NCBI GenBank assembly: GCA_905178155.1
Contig: CAJINV010000001.1
Location: 3,091,675-3,155,674, forward strand
Origin: Amoebophrya sp. A120
Lineage: Eukaryota; Sar; Dinophyceae; Syndiniales; Amoebophryaceae
Direction of reading: 5' to 3'
Length of the DNA: 64,000 bases
How positions within the stretch are numbered: position 1 is the stretch's first letter; each line of letters opens with the position of its first letter. Position numbers and translations under genes: made by a program. Below, piece by piece: positions 44,544 through 55,254 of this stretch. The notes beneath the pieces were generated by a model. It saw only the letters and a list, made by a program, of their open reading frames with translations, did not search any database and was not told where the DNA came from.

Positions 44544-46309
44544 TCAAAGCATACTTTTCCCCCCCGCCGCCGGTCGCTCGTCCGCAAAATTCGCCAACTT
44601 GCTTGTTCCCGTCTGGTCCACCGGCAGAGCGGCAGTGGAATTGGTCCGCGCAACACTCGGAATGAAGCAGGTAGGTTTCGCGGTGATTTCGCACGGATCC
44701 GTTTTCCGACCTGGAATCAAGCGCGTGTTGTTTTTTTCCGTCGAGGTCTGTTTCACGGGACTGGACAGCATCTTCACCGGGTGGGCCACGATGTTGTTTA
44801 CAGAACTACTAGTATTCACCGTGGCGGAAAAGTTCGTCCCCACCGGGCCAAACACCTTCCCGCGGCGCAGCATCATCGGCTGATGCTTGTGCAAGGCCCG
44901 GCCGGCCGGCATCGCCAGTTTATTGTTGCTCAACTCCGGGGAGGAGTTTGACACTGTCGTCACGCTGCTGGCCACCGTGGTCGCAATGGATTCTTGGCTG
45001 GGGGACCGCGCAAACGGTGTGGTGTCGTCACGTTTCAGGTGGGAGTGCGGGGACCGCGTTTCCGCGGAAAAAACCGGCTTGATGTTTTTGCTCGACATCG
45101 TTCCATATCCTGTGCAAAAGTATCGTACTGGTAGGTGGAATCGTAGTCATGCATTACAAGTTTACTTCTCAAGTTAAATCCGCATTAGAGATTTTATCTC
45201 TCATGCTCAGGACACTTGAAATGCAATTTATACTAGTACGATGCTTTTGCAATGCATATTCCAGCAACATTGGCGGTCGTGTCCTTCGGTTTGTTCGCCT
45301 GGTCACGAAACTTCGCCGGGCGAGAAGAGGAGTTCTTCGACATTTTAGTATCTGCTGCGGTAGTACGAGATTCAGTTCCCCGAGCAGCTACGGTTTGCTG
45401 CTGCTGCTCCTTGCGAAAAGTGTCGAAACGGTTGCTGTCGCTGCCGCGGATCACCTGGCGCAGGTTGGGCTGGCTCGCTTCGGCGATTGTGGGGGAGGGG
45501 ATACCTGACGGTGACAAATAGGTATCATCTCACATTTGCACGAAGAAAAGCGATTGCTTGCATGCAACGTGTACAAAACTGCTCATTCACAATCTAGATC
45601 TACATTATGGTACCGTTCCGTTGGACAAATTGGTTGTCGACTCCCCCATTCGCCGTGAATTTCACCCGGTGGTACTTCGCAAAGCCCTCGAAGTTCGCTG
45701 TGTTGAGGCGTGTGTGTTGCTCTGCGACTGCGACGAAAACAGAACGGAAAAGAATAAATGGCATCTCCAAGAAGATGAAATCATGGAAATTCCACAAATC
45801 CGTACTGCTCTACTCTTCTGGATAGACATACTTCTTTCTCATTCAGATCGTCGTCCGCCTCAGGGAGAAAAGAATTGAAAGTCAATCAATAAAGTGTACT
45901 TGCAACTCATGAAGACATCAAAATACCTGGATTGCGGTTTTCCTTATTTGCAGCACGTTGCTCCCCCAAAGCGTCGGAGCAGTTGTTGTGCGTGAAACAC
46001 ACCCGATGAGTTTTCATGTCGGTATCGCAGTGAAACTGCGAGTCAAGTGAAATTATGCACCAATGGGATACGAAGACACGGTTGCGTGCAAGAAATGCAT
46101 TTCAATTTTTTTCTGATAGTTTGCTTTTGCCATCATCATGCATCTCCATCTTTACTCTTTTCAAATTCAATTTGTGAACAAAAAACGACCCGCACTTGAC
46201 TCGGAACGTTTTTCCAGAAATAATTGCCCATGCCGTCGAACTGCGGATCGCCGCCACCGCCGACAGCGTTCGTGCGCAGCACTTGCGAACTAGCGGGGGA
46301 GCGAAGCAT
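44544..46309 (-). CDS. Unrecognised multi-exon gene with one introner
   Basis: Four exons (46309-46196, 46035-45927, 45504-45259, 45100-44544) total 1026 nt, or 341 residues. The first two introns are GT-AG (GTGCGG...TCGCAG and GTATTT...GTCAG) and the third is introner element 13. The N-terminal part (FDGMGNYFWKNVPSQF, then THRVCFTHNNCSDALGEQRAANKENRNPG) looks like a conserved short motif region. The rest is Ser/Thr/Asn/Lys-rich and probably disordered (NRFDTFRKEQQQQ, RPAKFRDQANKPKD). The start is taken at MLRSPASS; an in-frame ATG further upstream would add 35 residues. No family recognised, but phases and frame agree throughout. Confidence 0.65.
45106..45258. mobile_element. Introner element 13 (family F)
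   Basis: 153 bp. It starts TATCCTGTGCAAAAGTATCG and ends CGATGCTTTTGCAATGCATA. The 5-bp duplication is TTCCA at 45101-45105 and 45259-45263. Excision restores TANVAGTMSSKN. Confidence 0.88.
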
Positions 46310-47560
46310 CTTGTGGTTTGCTGCTAGGTCGCAAAAGTGTAAATGTGCTGCTTGTGGTAGCGTAAATGTGCTGCTAGGTCGCAAAAGTGTCGAAGGAAGC
46401 GAAAACAAGCACAACTGTAGGAGAGGACGAGCTGCTATAAACGAACTTGCTAGTCGAGAGGAGGAGGACGGGCTTGTTTATTGTTGTTGTGTGTGAAAAA
46501 GAAATGCTGAATGATGAGACATCGTGCTTCCTCGCACCCAGCACCAGGGCGCTTCTACTAATTAAGACCATTTGTGTTCTTTCTCTCATCTCTCCCTACT
46601 CTGCACATTTGCTGAAAAGTGAGCTTGCAATCCCAAACCTTAACCACCTCTACACCAAAATTAAAGCAGAAAACTCTGTTTGTCAGGAAAAACAAAAGCA
46701 ACAACCCGTCTGCCCGGTAACACAAGTTCAAGTCCCGCTCGGCTGTCGTAAGCAAGTCTGCAAGTTGCTTACTTTAGGCAAGTGCGCACGACAGAACAAG
46801 AAAGTCAAAAATGTCCACAGCGAGGAACACGAGAAACATCAAGATAGACATTCATTTACAGCGGAGAAGTGGGAGTTCATCTCCAGTCTCTATTGCACTT
46901 TGTCGTGCAGAACGCTGTTTAATTTAAGTACTTGTACTTCTACCACCTGTTATCTTACGGCCAAAATTTCACTTCACGGAGTTCGTGAGTCATCATCATA
47001 CACGAGTTTTAGTAGTCGAAATTATACTTTACTTCATTCAAACTAGTAACCCTGAGGATTCTAAACTACTACCCTAGAACCCTTGGATACTTAATCCTAA
47101 TTATCATCTCATCTTGCGTTCCACTTCCAGTCATACCATGTTCATTAGATGTTCTAGCACCTTTCGCAAAAAAGGAATGCTGGCTCAGCGCACACTCCGA
47201 CTCCGTTGCGCTTGCGTTCCGTTCAACGCTTTTACCTCAACATTACATGCGCCTGCAAACTAACATGTTAAACAGCACGGTCCCAGTAAAAATCAGACAG
47301 CGATCACATGTAGTCTTCGGCGCAGTATTAGATCTGGCTCTCCTACTTTCGAGGAAATTCTTCAAGATCCTACCCCCGAGACCTACCTTGCCACACATCA
47401 TGCATCTATCTCATCACAGATGTCAGACAAGCATAAACAAAAAGTTTTGCAATTTTTATCCCAACTGCATCCAAATGATCCAGGCGTATTCACACAACTT
47501 CATGGCCGCTGAGAACCGCAAACAGGTCGTGGCCCCCACACGGTACCGTGTACAGGATAT
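46310..47560. repeat. Left copy of a tandem duplication, non-coding part
   Basis: Stretches here recur at 49400-49905. The segment from 46735 (cccgctcggctgtcgtaa...) matches that from 49425, 46970-47030 (cacggagttcgtgagtcatc) matches 49655-49700, and 47137-47285 (attagatgtt, then aaactaacatg) matches 49761-49900. A plus-strand frame of 199 codons (46447-47046) lies here, but it crosses the duplicated non-coding sequence and is not conserved in the other copy. Confidence 0.65.
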
Positions 47561-48720
47561 TTACGGATTAGCGGTTACAGGAGGTACCAAGGCCGGCTCG
47601 TACAGGGTACCTGTACATGTGCCTTCTCGGTCGTACTTGCGCGTCCAGGTGTCCCCCCCGTCGTCCATGACCAACCAGTCCTCTTCGCCGTCCTCGAGAA
47701 CCCAGCCGGGGAAGTCAGCATCTGCCTCGCCCTGGTCCTGTCCAACAGAAGCGCGCGGTTCCAGAGAGACTGGACCACGACGACCCCTCGAGTCGCTTCC
47801 TGGCTTTCCGGGAGACGCAACGTCCCGCTCCTGCTCCTCCCGTTTCACCTCCCTATGCGCCGGCGGCAGATCCGAGGTGGTGCTCTTCTTTCCTCCCGCG
47901 CCGGCGATACTGCCGTTTTGCGAGGAAGAACTGGCGGAGCTCCTGCGGTTGCTACGGGACGATGGAGGATGCGCCGCAGCTGAACTTCCAGCGGTGCAGC
48001 CTTGATGCGCCACAGCTGAAGATGAACGTGGAGGATGCGCAACAGGGCCGGAGGATTCGGATTCCGCACCCCGCCTCTGTATCTGGTTAGAAATCCGTAC
48101 AGAACAAGTATCATTGATCACAATCACATGCAACAGCTGCAAATTTCCCTATGTATAAAAAGAAAGAGAACGAAAACAGGAACGACGCGCAGAAGCGCAA
48201 AACCAAAATCATAATGGCGCTGGTATGCGTATGAGAACTTCGTGATCATCATGCGTGTGAGTGCGATGGAGAAAGCTCGATCTTTGTAGTCACGCAAGCT
48301 AAGGCTCCATCCTTCGTGCTGAGACTGGCCAAGCTCTCGCTGCGTTGTACTTGCTCTTATCACGGCTGAAAGATGCCGAAGCCGAACGACGCACCCACAA
48401 TAATATGCTGGGCGCACCGAAACATAATCCTATACCTGTGGGTTCTGCGTACTCCTCGAAAAGATGCCAAACTGCGCCGGACCCTGTCGTGCGTCACGAA
48501 GTTTGGCGAGAAAATGTTCAGACGATTGTTGCGTTGTCCGGTCTCTGCGCCCACTCTTCCTTGCCGCGAACTCAGCACTAACTCGCTCTGCCTCCGTGGT
48601 AGGTGGCGCGCCGCTTCTATCGGACGAACCAGCAATTATGGCACCCTGGGCGAAAAAGGTATGAGGCGCCACAGTCGGCGCAGCAAGCAGGCAAAGCACA
48701 CGACGACTGAACGTCAACAT
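47561..48720 (-). CDS. Small secreted protein gene, copy 1 (probably two exons)
   Basis: The first exon (48720-48436) encodes a signal peptide (MLTFSRRVLCLLAAPTVAP) and a short charged region. It is paralogous at both ends to the gene at 50191-50796 but lacks about 100 central residues. The frame then reads PQ followed by GTATAG; this can be a stop (TAG) or a splice donor (CAG then GTATAG). If spliced to the acceptor at 48083 (AACCAG), the second exon (48082-47561) continues in frame for 174 codons including the stop. It is rich in Ser/Ala/Arg and ends with the motif GWVLEDGEEDWLVMDDGGDTW. Total would be 268 residues. Without splicing the product is 96 residues. The start is fixed by homology to copy 2, not by the longer upstream ATG. 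Function unknown. Confidence 0.5.
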
Positions 48721-50190
48721 GATTGATCTCGCAAGCTCGGGGTAAACGTAAATGTATGATCTGTGTGTACCTTCTTTATTGTTAGTCCACGGGGGCGATA
48801 GAAATACTTGTTGGGAAAATAAATACAAGCTGAGAGGCAACGCCGACGGTGAGGCGACAGGTAGGCGAAGTAAAGCAATGTGCTGGTTATTTAATTGGTT
48901 TCGAACTCGATGGGAACAAGTAAGTACTTAATCCAAAATTTGTTGCTGGTTTTGTTTTATCCTAAACTTACACGAGTAAGCTTTTGATAGTCTATGCGTA
49001 CACGTAAGTGATCGGGACTGTGCTGTTCATTGATGTGATATCGTATGCATAATCATAACCCTCAATCCTTATCCTCACAGTTGGAAAATACAACTAGAAA
49101 CCATGCTGACGAGCTGAAGCTGAAGACCAAGCTTCCCATGGTAGGTACGTGGAGACAAAATTTCTGTCAATTTCGATCGCTGACCAATTCCTTCGAGGGA
49201 TCCACTGCGAAATAACCGAGGGTGAGGACTTACGACTTTGATTCTTCACATTTCATGGAATTTCTGGTCCTTTCTTGATCTTTGATCGTCCATTCCTGGC
49301 ATTGGTAACCGATAGCTTTATTCCATAAGTCACGTTCGTGGTTTTTTAGGATCAGCACGAGGAGACCATTCTATTGGATAATCACCATGCGCGGCACGAC
49401 AAATCTACCACTACCTGCACAAGTCCCGCTCGGCTGTCGTAGACAAGGGTGCAAGTTGCTTACTTTAACCAAGTGTGCACAAAAGCCCGAGAAAGTCAGA
49501 AAATGTACAAGAAGCAAGGTCAACAACGAACACGAGGAATAGGATACGCATTTACAGCGGAGAAGTAGTTCATCTTCAGATTCTATTGGTTGCGTTTTTT
49601 CGCGCGGAATATTGTGCAATTAAGTACTTCTACTTGTTATGTTGAGGACAAAACTTCACTTCACGGAGTTCGTGAGTCATCATACACGAGTTTTCGTGGT
49701 CGAAGTACGTACTTGACTTAACTTTACTTGATCGTTTCATCTTGCGTCCAGCGGCCTAACCATGTTTATTAGATGTTTTGGCACCTTTTGCAAAAAAGTA
49801 GTGCTGCGTTAGCGCGCACTCTGTTGCTGGTTGCGTTCAGCTCTGTCACGTGAACATTCCATAAACCTGAAAACTAACATGTGAATAAACAGCACGGTTC
49901 TAATAACAAGAATCGGCACAGAAGTATAAATCAATTACATGCAAATCCTCTAGAAAAGTACGAAAGCGTGGCACTGCAGCGCAGCAACATGATGGCATCG
50001 GTGTTAGAATTTCGTGATCATGCGTATATTAGGTGCAGTGGAGAAAGCTCAGCCTTTCTAGTCTGGCGAGCTAAAGCTCCATCCTTCGTGCTGAGACTGA
50101 CCAAGCTCCTTCCTTCGTGCTGAGACTGACGGCGCATCCACACTAATATCAATATTCATGATATCAGTGGGGGCGCAGCGAAAGATAATC
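48721..50190. repeat. Spacer holding paired segments of the tandem duplication
   Basis: 48780-49330 (upstream flank of copy 1) resembles 50850-51400 (upstream flank of copy 2). Shared pieces include gtgaggcgacag near 48850 and 50910 and tttcgatcgctgacc near 49170 and 51249. 49400-50110 resembles parts of 46640-48360. No gene supported. Confidence 0.65.
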
Positions 50191-50796
50191 CTACACCTGT
50201 GCGTTCTGCGTAGTCGGGAAGATATCAAAAGCCGCACCCTGTGTCTGTGTGACAGGAATAATGTTGTCGAGAAAATCTTCGGACGACTTTTTGGTTGAAC
50301 GTTTCTCTTTTCCACCCGTCCTTCCCGCGAATTCTCGGTTCGCGGCATCACGACGAGCTCGTTCTGCCTCCGCACGAACTCGCTCTTCCTCCGCACGAGC
50401 TCGCTCTTCCTCCGCTAGTCTAGCAAAATGATCCGCGGTCATTTCTTTGTCCAATTTTCCTCGAAGGTACTTCTCTCGCCACATCTGGTCCGCAGTCTCC
50501 CCGTTTTCGGCAAATTCCATCGAAACTTCGAAATCCTCCTGCAAATCGGCCAAATCGGCAGGGTCCTTTACTTGGAAGTAATCAAGAAACTCCTGATAGC
50601 GCGGGGGTGGCTTGCGGAAATGACCTAGGATGAGCGTTCCATCCTCTCCGTCATCCGTGGTAGGAGATGGCGCGTCGGGTTTATAATCGGACGAACCGGA
50701 AGCAGAAGTGACCATGACACCCTGCGCAAAAAAGCTATGAGGCGCCGCAGTCGGCGCAGCAAGCAGACAAAGAACACCACGCTTGAACGTCAACAT
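50191..50796 (-). CDS. Small secreted protein gene, copy 2
   Basis: 201 codons. It starts with a signal peptide (MLTFKRGVLCLLAAPTAAPH). A central region of mixed hydrophobic and acidic residues (YQEFLDYFQVKDPADLADLQ) follows, then a strongly helical Glu/Arg/Ala repeat (EEERARAEEERVRAEAERAR) likely to form a coiled coil, and a basic segment. It ends TTQNAQV, as in copy 1 (STQNPQV). As in copy 1, the final codons (CAG GTG TAG) could also read as a splice donor, but I see no second exon downstream because the corresponding 830-bp stretch is missing here. A secreted, paralogous, fast-changing gene pair suggests a host- or surface-interaction role; this is inference only. Confidence 0.6.
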   Translation of the reverse strand: MLTFKRGVLCLLAAPTAAPHSFFAQGVMVTSASGSSDYKPDAPSPTTDDGEDGTLILGHFRKPPPRYQEFLDYFQVKDPADLADLQEDFEVSMEFAENGETADQMWREKYLRGKLDKEMTADHFARLAEEERARAEEERVRAEAERARRDAANREFAGRTGGKEKRSTKKSSEDFLDNIIPVTQTQGAAFDIFPTTQNAQV

Positions 50797-51716
50797 GATT
50801 GGTCTCGCAAGGTCCGGGTAAAACTGTGTCTCCTGTGTGTACGTTTTCTATGCGGCGGCGATAATTCAGTGAGAAATTGTTGGGAAAAATACAACAGGCT
50901 GAAAGGTGAGGCGACAGATGTTGGGCGAAATAAAGCAACGTGCTGGTCGTTAATTGGTTGCGAATCCGATGCGAAAAAGTTAGTTGTACTGGAGTAAGGC
51001 TGTGAGTAGTCTTTTCTATCCTACACGAGTATTAGTTTTCGATAGTCAATGTAAAATCAACCGGATATGGACGTACACATAAGTGATCGGGGATGCAATA
51101 CAGGTGTCTGTTCTGTTGTTCACATCGTATTCATAATCAAAACACTCTATCCTCACAGTTCGAGAATACAATCCAGGCTGAGCTGAAGCCCTAGTAGATC
51201 AAAGTTTCTATTTTACGTATGTAGAACAAAGAAAAGTTTCTGTAAATTTCGATCGCTGACCGATGTCTTCCAAGGATCCATTGCGAAGTAACCGAGCGGG
51301 GGTTTGATCAATAAAATTCCACGCAGGCTATGAATATGAAATTCCTGACCCTTTCTTGATCGCCCACTCCTCGCAACCGATAGCTGCATTTCGTAAGTAA
51401 CGATCATGGTTTTTTCGGATCAAGGCGAGGATATCATCCGATTACAACTGCCATGCTTACAAGTCTCTCTGCAGGCAAGTCAAAATTATCAGACGCGTGC
51501 ACTTTCTCGTGCTTCGTTACACTTTTGGCAACCGATAGCAGCTGTAGTGGTCAAGTCACATTCAAAGATTGATCAGGATCAGAGTGTGACGTTCCGACAC
51601 GATTGGGACCGCGACCGCCATGATGACTAAAAGAAATTAGGAACAGGAAAATTTCCGCTTATCGCATAAATCACCGCCGACAGCGAAACCATGGCGACAC
51701 GACCATAAAATCACTT
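50797..51716. repeat. Right flank of the tandem duplication
   Basis: About 50850-51400 repeats the flank found at 48780-49330 with many substitutions and small indels. The remaining sequence up to the guanine deaminase stop holds no recognisable gene. Confidence 0.6.
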
Positions 51717-54700
51717 TCAGGACACAACCTGCCTTCCCCTTACCCAAACTTGGCGCACATGGCGTTCATCGGAGAGATGGAGTAAGCGTTCCGCAACGAT
51801 CACGGGCAACTGGTCAGACGCGGCAATGTCGTCGTGTATTTTCGTTAGTAAATCCAAGTCTAGGAGGTGGTTCTTTTCGACGTCACGATGCAGCGGATCC
51901 TGCGTTCTTTGCAGCGACAAGTCGCTCTCGACATCTGTGTCGCCCGAGCACAGGCAGACTGCGTCGAATTCCATTCCAATCTCAAACGACCCGATGGTAT
52001 TCTCCATGCACACACATCTCGCCCCACCAACGGTGGCGAGGTGCAGAGCGGTCCAGATGGTTACTGTTGAAACATCTGTCCGCTCACCATCTGCTGCAAT
52101 TATTACCTTCGCAGAGCTCCCTGGCTCCACTACTGACGCCTCGCGAAGTTTTGAACTCGCTACACAATGCCGCATGCAGTTGTACATCGAGGGCGAGTAG
52201 CCCCCGGCGATGTCGGTTCCCAAGCCGATTGCGATGCTTTTCTCGCTGCTCCTCTCGCCGAACAGAAGGCGCTGCAAGGGGAGCGCCCCCTCTATCAAAT
52301 GCAAAAATGTCTGGGTCTGGAAGAATCCAACTTGTCATGCTGATTTCGGATTCTAAAAAAATCTGTATTGCATGAGCAGCAAAGAGAGTCCAAATTTTGC
52401 AGCACGGAAAGGGCATTTGTCATGCGCAATAGGCTTCAGGAAGCCCTCACAGAACCTGTGATGCTACGGCATGCATCACAGACTTGAGGAGTCATGCAAA
52501 ATGTGCATGACAAACCTGCCAATCTTCCAGACCCAGACACTTTTACATTGGATACCCTCGGCAAAGTAGCAATTTGAAAGTGGACAGTGGGCGATTTTTA
52601 CCTCGTGCTTTATCCTGAGTAAAAACATACCCACACCAGACCTGTAATGCAAATCTGCATGCTGAAAATGTTTCTCATGCGGAGCCCCATGACAAGCATT
52701 TTCTAGTCGTGTTTTGCAATTTGTCATGCTCCAATCAGCATGGTATGCTAGATCTGTGATGCTGCTGAGCTAGCTCAAACAGCACTATACTACGAATCCA
52801 AATTTGTCATGCAAAACAGACAAAACTTGTGGATTTGTCTAGCCGAATCCCCATCTTGACTCTGGTGTGGGTACGTTTTTCCTCGTCATATGCTTCCGCA
52901 CCAACTCAATCTCGTCGCCCGACATGTGCACGCAGTGGGCGGCAAGCAGCCTTCTGTTTTCCAGAAGTCCGCAATCCCGCAGCACCTGCGTGTCGTTTTC
53001 GTATTGATGTACTACTAAAGACGAGCAGCCCATGAACTGCGGTGCGCCTTCAGTGTCTTCCGCTTTTTTCTTCTCCGCGTTCTGGCCTTCCCAAATCGCT
53101 TTTGCGAACAGAACTTCATCCTTCGACTCTGTCACGTGGGTCTGAACCAAAACGTCCTTGTAAGAAGGGTTTTTCAACATTTTCCCCAACCCTTCCAGCA
53201 AAGCTTTGCTGCAACTGGGAATAAAGCGGGGCGTGATGACGGGCCTCGGAGTCACTGCGGTTATTTTCCCCTCGTGGCCAAAATTTTTCAAAAACGCTCT
53301 CTCACATTCGGCCGCATCATGATCCTCGTCGCTATTTTTAGCAGCAGCTCCCGCGTCTGAAATGAACACAGGATGTTGCAAAAATTCCTCCACTTCATGC
53401 AGGCTTGCCTCCACGTCACTACCCATCACATAATCTTCCCGCAGAGACATCTGGTCCAGCAAAACCTTTCCCACGAAAGCTCGCTGTCCCTGCTGCTTGC
53501 ACGTTTTGGCTAGCTCGATGGTGGGCTCCGTGTGCAACGTTGCGTAGTACACCGCTGTGGTTGTGCCGTTTCTCAGCAGCCTCTTCACCACTTTTGGATA
53601 AACCAGTTTTGCCGTCTTCTCGTTTTGAAAAGCAGCCTCGGTTGGGAACGCGAAATTGTGCAGAAACCCGTCCGGCGCCATCAGAGGCTTGGAGATATGG
53701 AACTGTCAGGATTGAAATCGTCAAAGTTGAAATGATTTGTGATGCATAGAACGCACGCCAGTTAGACCTACAGTTTGTAGTCGGTGCATGACAAAATTCC
53801 CCGGTCCTGGAAGCGAGTCTGTCATGCGGTTTAGGGCAAAAGAGCTGCCTGCTGTCATGCTAGTCAGCAGTCCAACTCTTGACCCTTGCCAGGACTATAA
53901 TCTGCCTCCCGTGCGTCCTCTGCAATAGAGGCAGTTTTTGCATCGCATTTTATGCATGACAAATCATTTCAACTCTGACGATTTCAATCCTGACAGTCCC
54001 ATAGGAGATCCCGGTACCGTAAAAGGGGTACTGGCTCGCGTGCATGTGGGTGTCGATGAGCCCGGGGTGGAGCATGCTGTACTCCGGCATATCAAGTGTA
54101 AAAATGTCTGGGTCTGGAAGAATGCATGTTTGTCATGCTTGTCTGGCATGACTCTTAAATCTGTCATGCACGTTGCTCAAGAGCTCCATTTTTCTGTGAT
54201 GCAGAAGCGCAGTTTGTCATGCGGAATTGGCAGCACCTAGAAGCTCAGAAACTTGTCATGCTGAGCCAGCACTTGTGGCCTCATCATGAGACGCCGCCCA
54301 GCATCACAAGTTTCCAGACCCAGACACTTTTGCATTTGATACGGCAGGAGCTGGAACGATTCAGTGTCGAATTCGGCAAGAAACGACTCGTAGCGCTGGA
54401 CCTCATCACCGATAAAATCAGGCTCTTCCTGACTGAGAAAATAATCGGCGAGAGCGAGGGCGTAAGCGAAAGTATTCTCGTCGTTGTTCCAAGAAGGGAG
54501 CGTGGCGAATTGCAGGCTATTAAATTTTTTCCAGAGTCTTGCGAATATTTCTTTTCTCACCCGCAGATCATCCGGATCGCTTTTCTTCGCGCCGTCTGTT
54601 GTATCTTTACAACCTTGGTATTGCCGCGCCAGTGTCAGAACGTTCTCTTTCTGTTCGTATTTTAGAACTCTGCTGATTTTGCCCGTGATCAAGTCGAATT

Positions 54701-54836
54701 GCAGGTAGCAGAAGAGTCGCGGCCCGAGGCGCACGTCGGGCACGTCCAAAATACACGATGTCGGATGCAGGGCAAAGAATGCAGCACTTGCTCCTCGTGG
54801 TTCTGTGCAGCGGGTTCTTGCTTCGAGAATAGTCAT
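51717..54836 (-). CDS. Guanine deaminase
   Basis: Five exons separated by four introners (54836-54342, 54084-54004, 53690-52891, 52605-52555, 52287-51717) total 1998 nt, or 665 residues, with no other intron. This amidohydrolase converts guanine to xanthine and ammonia. Metal-site motifs in order: HPGLIDTHMHASQYP (HxH), TPRPVITPRFIPSCS, VQTHVTES, LAAHCVHMS, KIAHCPLSN and GLGTDIAGGYSPSM. The protein is longer than the usual 450 residues, through an N-terminal extension that includes a helical acidic segment and an insertion near residue 300. The conserved metal-ligand segments lie on different exons, so without introner removal the enzyme could not form. Family call is secure. Confidence 0.93.
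52293..52554. mobile_element. Introner element 14 (family A) in guanine deaminase
   Basis: 262 bp. It starts TATCAAATGCAAAAATGTC and ends GACACTTTTACATTGGATA. The 5-bp duplication is CCCTC at 52288-52292 and 52555-52559. Excision restores CYFAEGALPLQRLL. It is homologous along its length to the 11462 element in the same orientation and to the 59707 element in reverse. Confidence 0.92.
52611..52890. mobile_element. Introner element 15 (family B) in guanine deaminase
   Basis: 280 bp. It starts TATCCTGAGTAAAAACATAC and ends GTTTTTCCTCGTCATA, with AAAAACATACCCACACCAGA as inverted core. The 5-bp duplication is TGCTT at 52606-52610 and 52891-52895. Excision restores ELVRKHEVKIAHCP. Only a 51-nt exon separates it from element 14. 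Confidence 0.92.
53696..54003. mobile_element. Introner element 16 (family D) in guanine deaminase
   Basis: 308 bp. It starts TATGGAACTGTCAGGATTG and ends CAATCCTGACAGTCCCATA. The 5-bp duplication is GGAGA at 53691-53695 and 54004-54008. Excision restores YGTGISKPLMAPDGF, in register with the family. Confidence 0.92.
54090..54341. mobile_element. Introner element 17 (family A) in guanine deaminase
   Basis: 252 bp. It starts TATCAAGTGTAAAAATGTC and ends GACACTTTTGCATTTGATA. The 5-bp duplication is CGGCA at 54085-54089 and 54342-54346. Excision restores FQLLPEYSMLHPG. Its interior is very close to the element at 55356 in the neighbouring gene, and the lengths are equal. Confidence 0.92.
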
Positions 54837-55254
54837 GACGATTGAACGGTGCGTGTTGCTTGCGGGTGAAAGTAGTAAATCAGGAGAATCGCAACGTCAA
54901 TAGGTTGCCCTAAAGGATTTCTGCGGCAGGTTGGTTCCGCAGGGGAGGCAGCACATACTTATCATTTGACGAGTTGCTTCGCAGAAGCAGAAAATGAAGA
55001 TCCAGGATCAGAAGAAACAGTGATCACCAGCTTGATCCAGAGATCGCTTCTCGTCCGTCACCTCTGTCGCAGCGTTGCCGCGATGAGAAAGTAACTGCAG
55101 CAAAATCTTAGTAGCTCTGAAGAAGTTACAAACACAAAATGACGGGAGAAAAAAGAACAACTTCAAGAACAGTCACTCGAGTTCGAAATCTCAGCCAGTA
55201 GGCGACAACACGCTGAAAAAATTATCGTGAGACTTTTCCTTCTTTTCCTCATTT
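54837..55254. other. Intergenic spacer, no gene seen
   Basis: Spacer between the guanine deaminase start and the HAD-gene stop. No features recognised. Confidence 0.45.

Noticed and set aside
46726-46752. tRNA T-arm-like string (gttcaagtcccgctcggc)
   Set aside because: No acceptor, D or anticodon arms could be built around it, and the copy near 49418 has lost the key bases.
46447-47046. Plus-strand open frame of 199 codons
   Set aside because: It lies on the opposite strand to every other gene, has no recognisable domain, and its frame is not kept in the second copy of the duplication.
47247-48005. Plus-strand open frame of 252 codons
   Set aside because: It overlaps the minus-strand second exon of secreted-protein copy 1, which fits a phase-consistent splice and ends in a more protein-like acidic motif. 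The plus frame looks like a shadow, though neither is certain.
52597-52895. Family B element 15 treated as a GT-AG intron (GTACCC...AAAG)
   Set aside because: A GT-AG reading is possible in frame, but it leaves extra residues (RKNHEVKI). The 5-bp TGCTT duplication gives a cleaner join and matches all other elements.
51717-54836. Reading guanine deaminase as a pseudogene because it is split over several frames
   Set aside because: Each break coincides with an element having a perfect 5-bp duplication, and removal restores an exact 666-codon frame with all metal-site motifs.
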